Made by a program: the position numbers and the translations under genes. A model generated the notes under the pieces. The model had not been told where the DNA came from and did no database searches. It saw only the letters and a list, made by a program, of their open reading frames with translations. Below are positions 60,442 to 64,000 of a stretch of DNA of 64,000 nt, piece after piece. Positions within the stretch are counted from its first letter, which is position 1. The number at the start of each line of letters is the position of its first letter. The stretch spans positions 170,899 to 234,898 of the forward strand of contig JBAMJV010005553.1 in NCBI GenBank assembly GCA_037951105.1, read 5' to 3'. This DNA is from Echinarachnius parma (Eukaryota > Echinodermata > Echinoidea > Clypeasteroida > Echinarachniidae).

Positions 60442-61243
60442 TGTGACCGGCTATAGCAAAACCCTGCACTATTTGCATTATATAGAAAGGCCTCATCGCA
60501 AGCTTTCATTTCATGCTTTTTTCTAACAAATAATTAGTCAATAATTGGCGAAGGTATGATTGTTTCAATTTTACAACCATAAGTCTTTTACACACATTAT
60601 GTGAAGTTCAACTTTTAAAGGGGTAGTTCAGTAGTTCAGTATAGAGGGCGCTGCACAAAATAAATTTTTTGGGAGATAATGAAAAACTGAGTGTAAAATT
60701 TGAAAGAGGCAAAGAGCATACAATTTTAATGGCAGCATAAACTTTATTTGATCAAAATCGGTTCAGAAACGGCTGAAATATCAATAAATATATCCAATCG
60801 GAATAAATCTGATGGGGCCCAGATTTATTCGATGATTTAAAACAAAAATTAAATAATGCTTACACTTTTTCAAAAGTTTTCAAAAGAGGTTTTGAAATAG
60901 TTGTTGATGATCTCTCTATTTAATCATTATTTCAACAAAACATCACAGTCATGCATACTTTTGTATGAAAAATGGTTGAAACCAATGTTTTTTTAGAGAG
61001 CGCCCTCTCATGTTTGTATTGCTCTTTATGAATGATAACAGGCTTTTTACTAAGTCGTTTGTAATTTTCTATACTTTTCGATTATGGTGGAGTTATAACT
61101 ATTGATTTTTAATGTTATTGTGCAGGTTTTGGTTACTAAAGCTCAGCCTTACCAAAACTGTATATATACTACCCCTTTAAAATGCCAATTTCTTCAAAAC
61201 ATTAATTACCGACAAGTGCAGGGTTTTGCTATAGCCGGTCACA
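60442..61243. mobile_element. element B with perfect 29-bp terminal inverted repeats, inserted in a family A MITE
   Basis: Left terminus TGTGACCGGCTATAGCAAAA followed by CCCTGCACT. The right terminus 61215-61243 is its exact reverse complement. Its interior is mostly taken by another family A MITE (60619-61176), so the original element was only about 240 bp. The target duplication is unclear; AAT or AT borders both sides. Confidence 0.85.
60619..61176 (+). mobile_element. family A MITE, copy 3, nested inside element B
   Basis: Begins AGGGGTAGTTCAGTAGTTCA and ends ACTACCCCT, with TTAA on both sides (60615-60618, 61177-61180). Same orientation as 36098. Intact at both ends. Confidence 0.85.
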
Positions 61244-61644
61244 ATATTGTTGAATAAAATGTGGGACTAACTTTTATTCCAATCGGATACATTTATTGAT
61301 ATATCAGCTCTTTCTTAACCGATTTTGATCATATAAAGTTTGTTTTACTTTTAAAAACACGTGCTCTTCCAACCTAAATAACAATTAGTTTTCCATTACC
61401 TCACAAATTAATTATTTCATATTATTTCATGAAGCGCACTCGAAGCCAACACTGGAGTCTTGCCTCTACCTCAATAGTACACCGGCGCAACCAACGTCAT
61501 TATGAGTTATATACCAACAATCATAATAATGTGATGAATACTAGTAAATGATTTTAACGCTCGATACAACTGTGTAATTAGTCTGGCATCTGCAGACCCT
61601 TTATAACTGAACCAAAAGTATCAATTATACAAACAAGGTGATTT

Positions 61645-61900
61645 GAAGTGATCCTAGTAACTTTGTTGACATGTGCGAAAACTTATGAAGGGTTGACTAT
61701 AATATGTGTATTTCTGTGATCTGATTTTGTCCACTGAGTGATGTGTGAAAATTCCGATCAAGTAACTATCATAGTGGAAAGTGATACTGTATTTGCTAAA
61801 TTACTCTTTGAACTAACTTTGTACACAGATGAAAGTTTCCCATGGAGAGTTTCAAATCCGAACACTTCAATCATAACTATCTTTATATATAAACGAAAGA
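61645..61900. mobile_element. family E MITE fragment
   Basis: GTGATCCTAGTAACTTTGTT, GACATGTGCGAAAAC, TTTCTGTGATCTGATTTTGT and CCACTGAGTGATGTGTG match the left and middle parts of 46839-47225. The right end is lost. Confidence 0.6.
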
Positions 61901-62384
61901 GAAATTTGGAAACCGAAACACAGCTATTCTTGAAGATGCCTGCATGCTCAGATAACGCGGACACTATCCGAGTCCTTATTATACTTTACAACAATGTCAC
62001 TCATAATACGTCTCTTTGGCTTGCATCTTTGGCATGCATACTAATAATATAGGCTACATTCGCGATACATGATCTGAAATAAAATATTCAATCCTTCCAT
62101 AAGAAGGTAGCATTTTTTTTGTTCTTCATATATCTGTATACCATTCACTTTGTTTTGTTATATATAAATCATTTTTATTTATTCAAATCAATCGAATGTT
62201 ACAAAGAAGGGTTGAAACCCAGGTCCATGGGAGAAGTTGAAAATAAATTCGCATTCTGCAATTGGCAGGGTGAACAGGATAATACATACAGACAGAATAA
62301 CTGGAACAGTTTACAAATTAATTCTTACGAATTTATACATAGGCCTACATGTAACAAACAAATTCTTATTCCTTTTTTTAATTA

Positions 62385-62700
62385 TACAAGTGTATTTTAT
62401 TACTCATTACAACTTTTCCTAAGTTTATTTTTTAATTCAAAAAAGGTAAGTAGCATAATTATGCGATTATTCAAACAACAACCAAACAATGTATTTATCA
62501 TTATTACGAAAAATTTACCTACAATAATTAATGTATCATTTTCATATAATTCAAATGTATTTTATCAATCATTACAACCTTTCATAAGTTTTTTTTCAAG
62601 AAGCTAAGTAGCTTGATTATAAATTCATTCAAACAACAATCAAACAATGTACTTATCATTATTACAAATAAGTAGCCTACAATTAATAAATCCTTTTTGT
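62385..62700. repeat. 169-bp direct duplication, AT-rich
   Basis: TGTATTTTATTACTCATTAC at 62388 and TGTATTTTATCAATCATTAC at 62557, both followed by CATAAGTTT-like sequence, ATTCAAACAACA and ATTATCATTATTACRAA. The long plus-strand frame 62119-62607 runs across this and has no coding character. Confidence 0.75.
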
Positions 62701-62719
62701 GGCGTGGCTATACAGTATA

Positions 62720-64000
62720 GAGCTCTACACAAACTTAATGAACTACATTATTGTACTACTTATAGTGAAACAATAATCGAACTATGAATCAACCAGTGCA
62801 GATCGAAACAAGAGTATATCGAGCTATATAATTATTCAGCGTATATACAAAAAAAAATATATATAATGGCTTTTGACTAATATTAATATTATTATAAAGT
62901 AAAACATACATATTTTCCTAAAAATAATACTATACAAGTCACAATGACTAGAACCACAGACGTACAGACACCGCAATGGATGAGGGAACCTAATTCTTTT
63001 GTTCAACCGGTGTATACGAGTTTCGGACGGTGTATACCGTTTTGGACGGCAAAGATATATCAGTGAACTAATAGCGCGCGTAAAGGTTTTGGCGCATGCG
63101 TACTGAAGCATATCTTCTGGGCATGCTCAGTTCGCTTTATTTATTCTCATTTCCAGGCGTCTCGATAAGATTGTCATCTGAACACCAAAAACACCACATA
63201 TTCACGCATTTATAGAACGAAATAATCAAAATAGACCAAATATATTTGCGGGAATGTAAACAAAAATACCGGGCAAACATTTGTTATTTGAGGGAATTGT
63301 ATCCTATTGAATAGAAAGAGGTTCAATTTGAGTGACTAACTATAAATAATATTTGAACAAATTAGAAAACTATGCAATTTGTATTTATTTTGTGCTTTTA
63401 TAAGTTTTAGGGGAAACCGTGGGGAAACAGCCTATACAGCGAAACAAAAAATCAGATTGGACGTAAAATGCTGCACTTTAGCAGTAGCCACGACCTAATA
63501 GTATAAAATACCCAGTGGCATTTACGGTGCTGGGGGCACAAACACAATGACAGCAGGCCTGTATAATTATAGCCATTATTTTAAAGGGGGTGGCGGGGGG
63601 GGGGGGGGGGGGGTGCATAAATTACAAATGTGGCACGAGACCGAATGAGGTTGAGACACCGAGACCACTGGTTTAGTTGTGTAAGCGAGGGGGAGGGGGG
63701 GGGGGGGGGTGCGAGGTGCTCAGTATGTCAATTATTTGTCACCCAGTCAGGCCTACTGGGTTATTTTGTCCATAGGGTACGTGCCAATGTGGGGGCCTTG
63801 CATTTATTTTAAATTTGTATAACGGTTTTCGCCTGGCAAGCCAGCATACAGCATTCACCATGTGACCGATCACTGTGTGTGTGGGGGGGGGGGGGGGGGG
63901 GGGACCCATGAGTGTGCAAGGAAGAGAGGGGACATCATGATATTCATTTAATTGGACATATTTTTCATTTTTTACTCGATAAGCATGGTTTGTTAGTGGT
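62720..64000. other. upstream DNA, no gene seen, several G runs
   Basis: Runs of G at about 63592-63614, 63692-63709 and 63881-63903. GGCGCATGCG at 63091-63100 resembles an NRF-1 site. No reading frame with motifs. Confidence 0.4.

Larger units (their letters stand above)
60124..61470 (-). mobile_element. family A MITE, reversed copy, split by a nested insertion
   Basis: The left part 60124-60441 and right part 61244-61470 are the two halves of a family A element in reverse orientation: GAGAGCGCTCTCTAAAAACG on the left, ATTTATTGATATATCAGC and CCATTACCTCACAAAT on the right. TTAA precedes the left end (60120-60123). The right end is decayed and no TTAA is seen. Confidence 0.75.

Noticed and set aside
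62119-62607. 162-codon plus-strand frame
   Set aside because: AT-rich composition, spans a 169-bp DNA duplication, and shows no domain motif or splice context.

Overview
The window is from an animal genome. It holds one spliced gene with large introns (one of about 34.6 kb), very low coding density, long dinucleotide microsatellites, tRNA-derived SINE pieces, LINE debris and many short terminal-inverted-repeat (MITE-like) elements. The gene and the repeat landscape suggest a marine invertebrate, probably a deuterostome such as an echinoderm or hemichordate. That placement is inference; the species cannot be read from the window.

The only gene I can defend is on the minus strand. It encodes a nicotinic acetylcholine receptor alpha-type subunit of the neuronal alpha2/3/4/6-like kind. 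Six exons (57875-57800, 23158-23019, 22170-22126, 20828-20719, 20098-19108, 18503-18288) all have GT/AG boundaries and matching phases, and give an intact 525-residue protein. It has a signal peptide, Cys-loop, vicinal cysteines (YPCC), TM1 to TM4 and a 32-residue tail carrying two sequons. Exons 3 and 4 are 45 and 110 bp, the classical sizes for this family.

The most unusual feature is that edges of this gene's own exons have been duplicated nearby. The end of exon 2, with a donor site, is repeated once well (22880-22924) and once poorly (about 22715-22770) in intron 2. The start of the last exon is repeated with its acceptor at 18572-18673 in intron 5. The end of the last exon heads a tandem array of about 199-bp units running downstream to about 17360. 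One unit (17700-17820) differs from the real exon by six silent changes and one replacement.

Layout: 1-3170, satellite made of GATGTTGGGCC-like words (a 122-bp unit that flips orientation near 890, then a 250-bp unit). 3240-7400, short tandem duplications, a perfect 50-bp inverted repeat, a foldback element and a LINE reverse-transcriptase remnant. 7600-12120, purine- or pyrimidine-biased DNA, a hAT-like element and GT/CA microsatellites. 12120-17350, mostly unrecognised AT-rich DNA. 17360-23160, exons 6 to 2 and their duplicates, plus a SINE and two adjacent MITEs. 23160-57800, intron 1, rich in elements flanked by TTAA (piggyBac-type target), minisatellites, two loci of histone-like hairpins and a pure 61-copy ATCC repeat. 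57800-57875, exon 1. 57876-64000, upstream DNA with a CTCF-like motif and a three-level nest of transposable elements at 60124-61470.

Element families were assigned by eye from termini and target duplications. No database search was possible.
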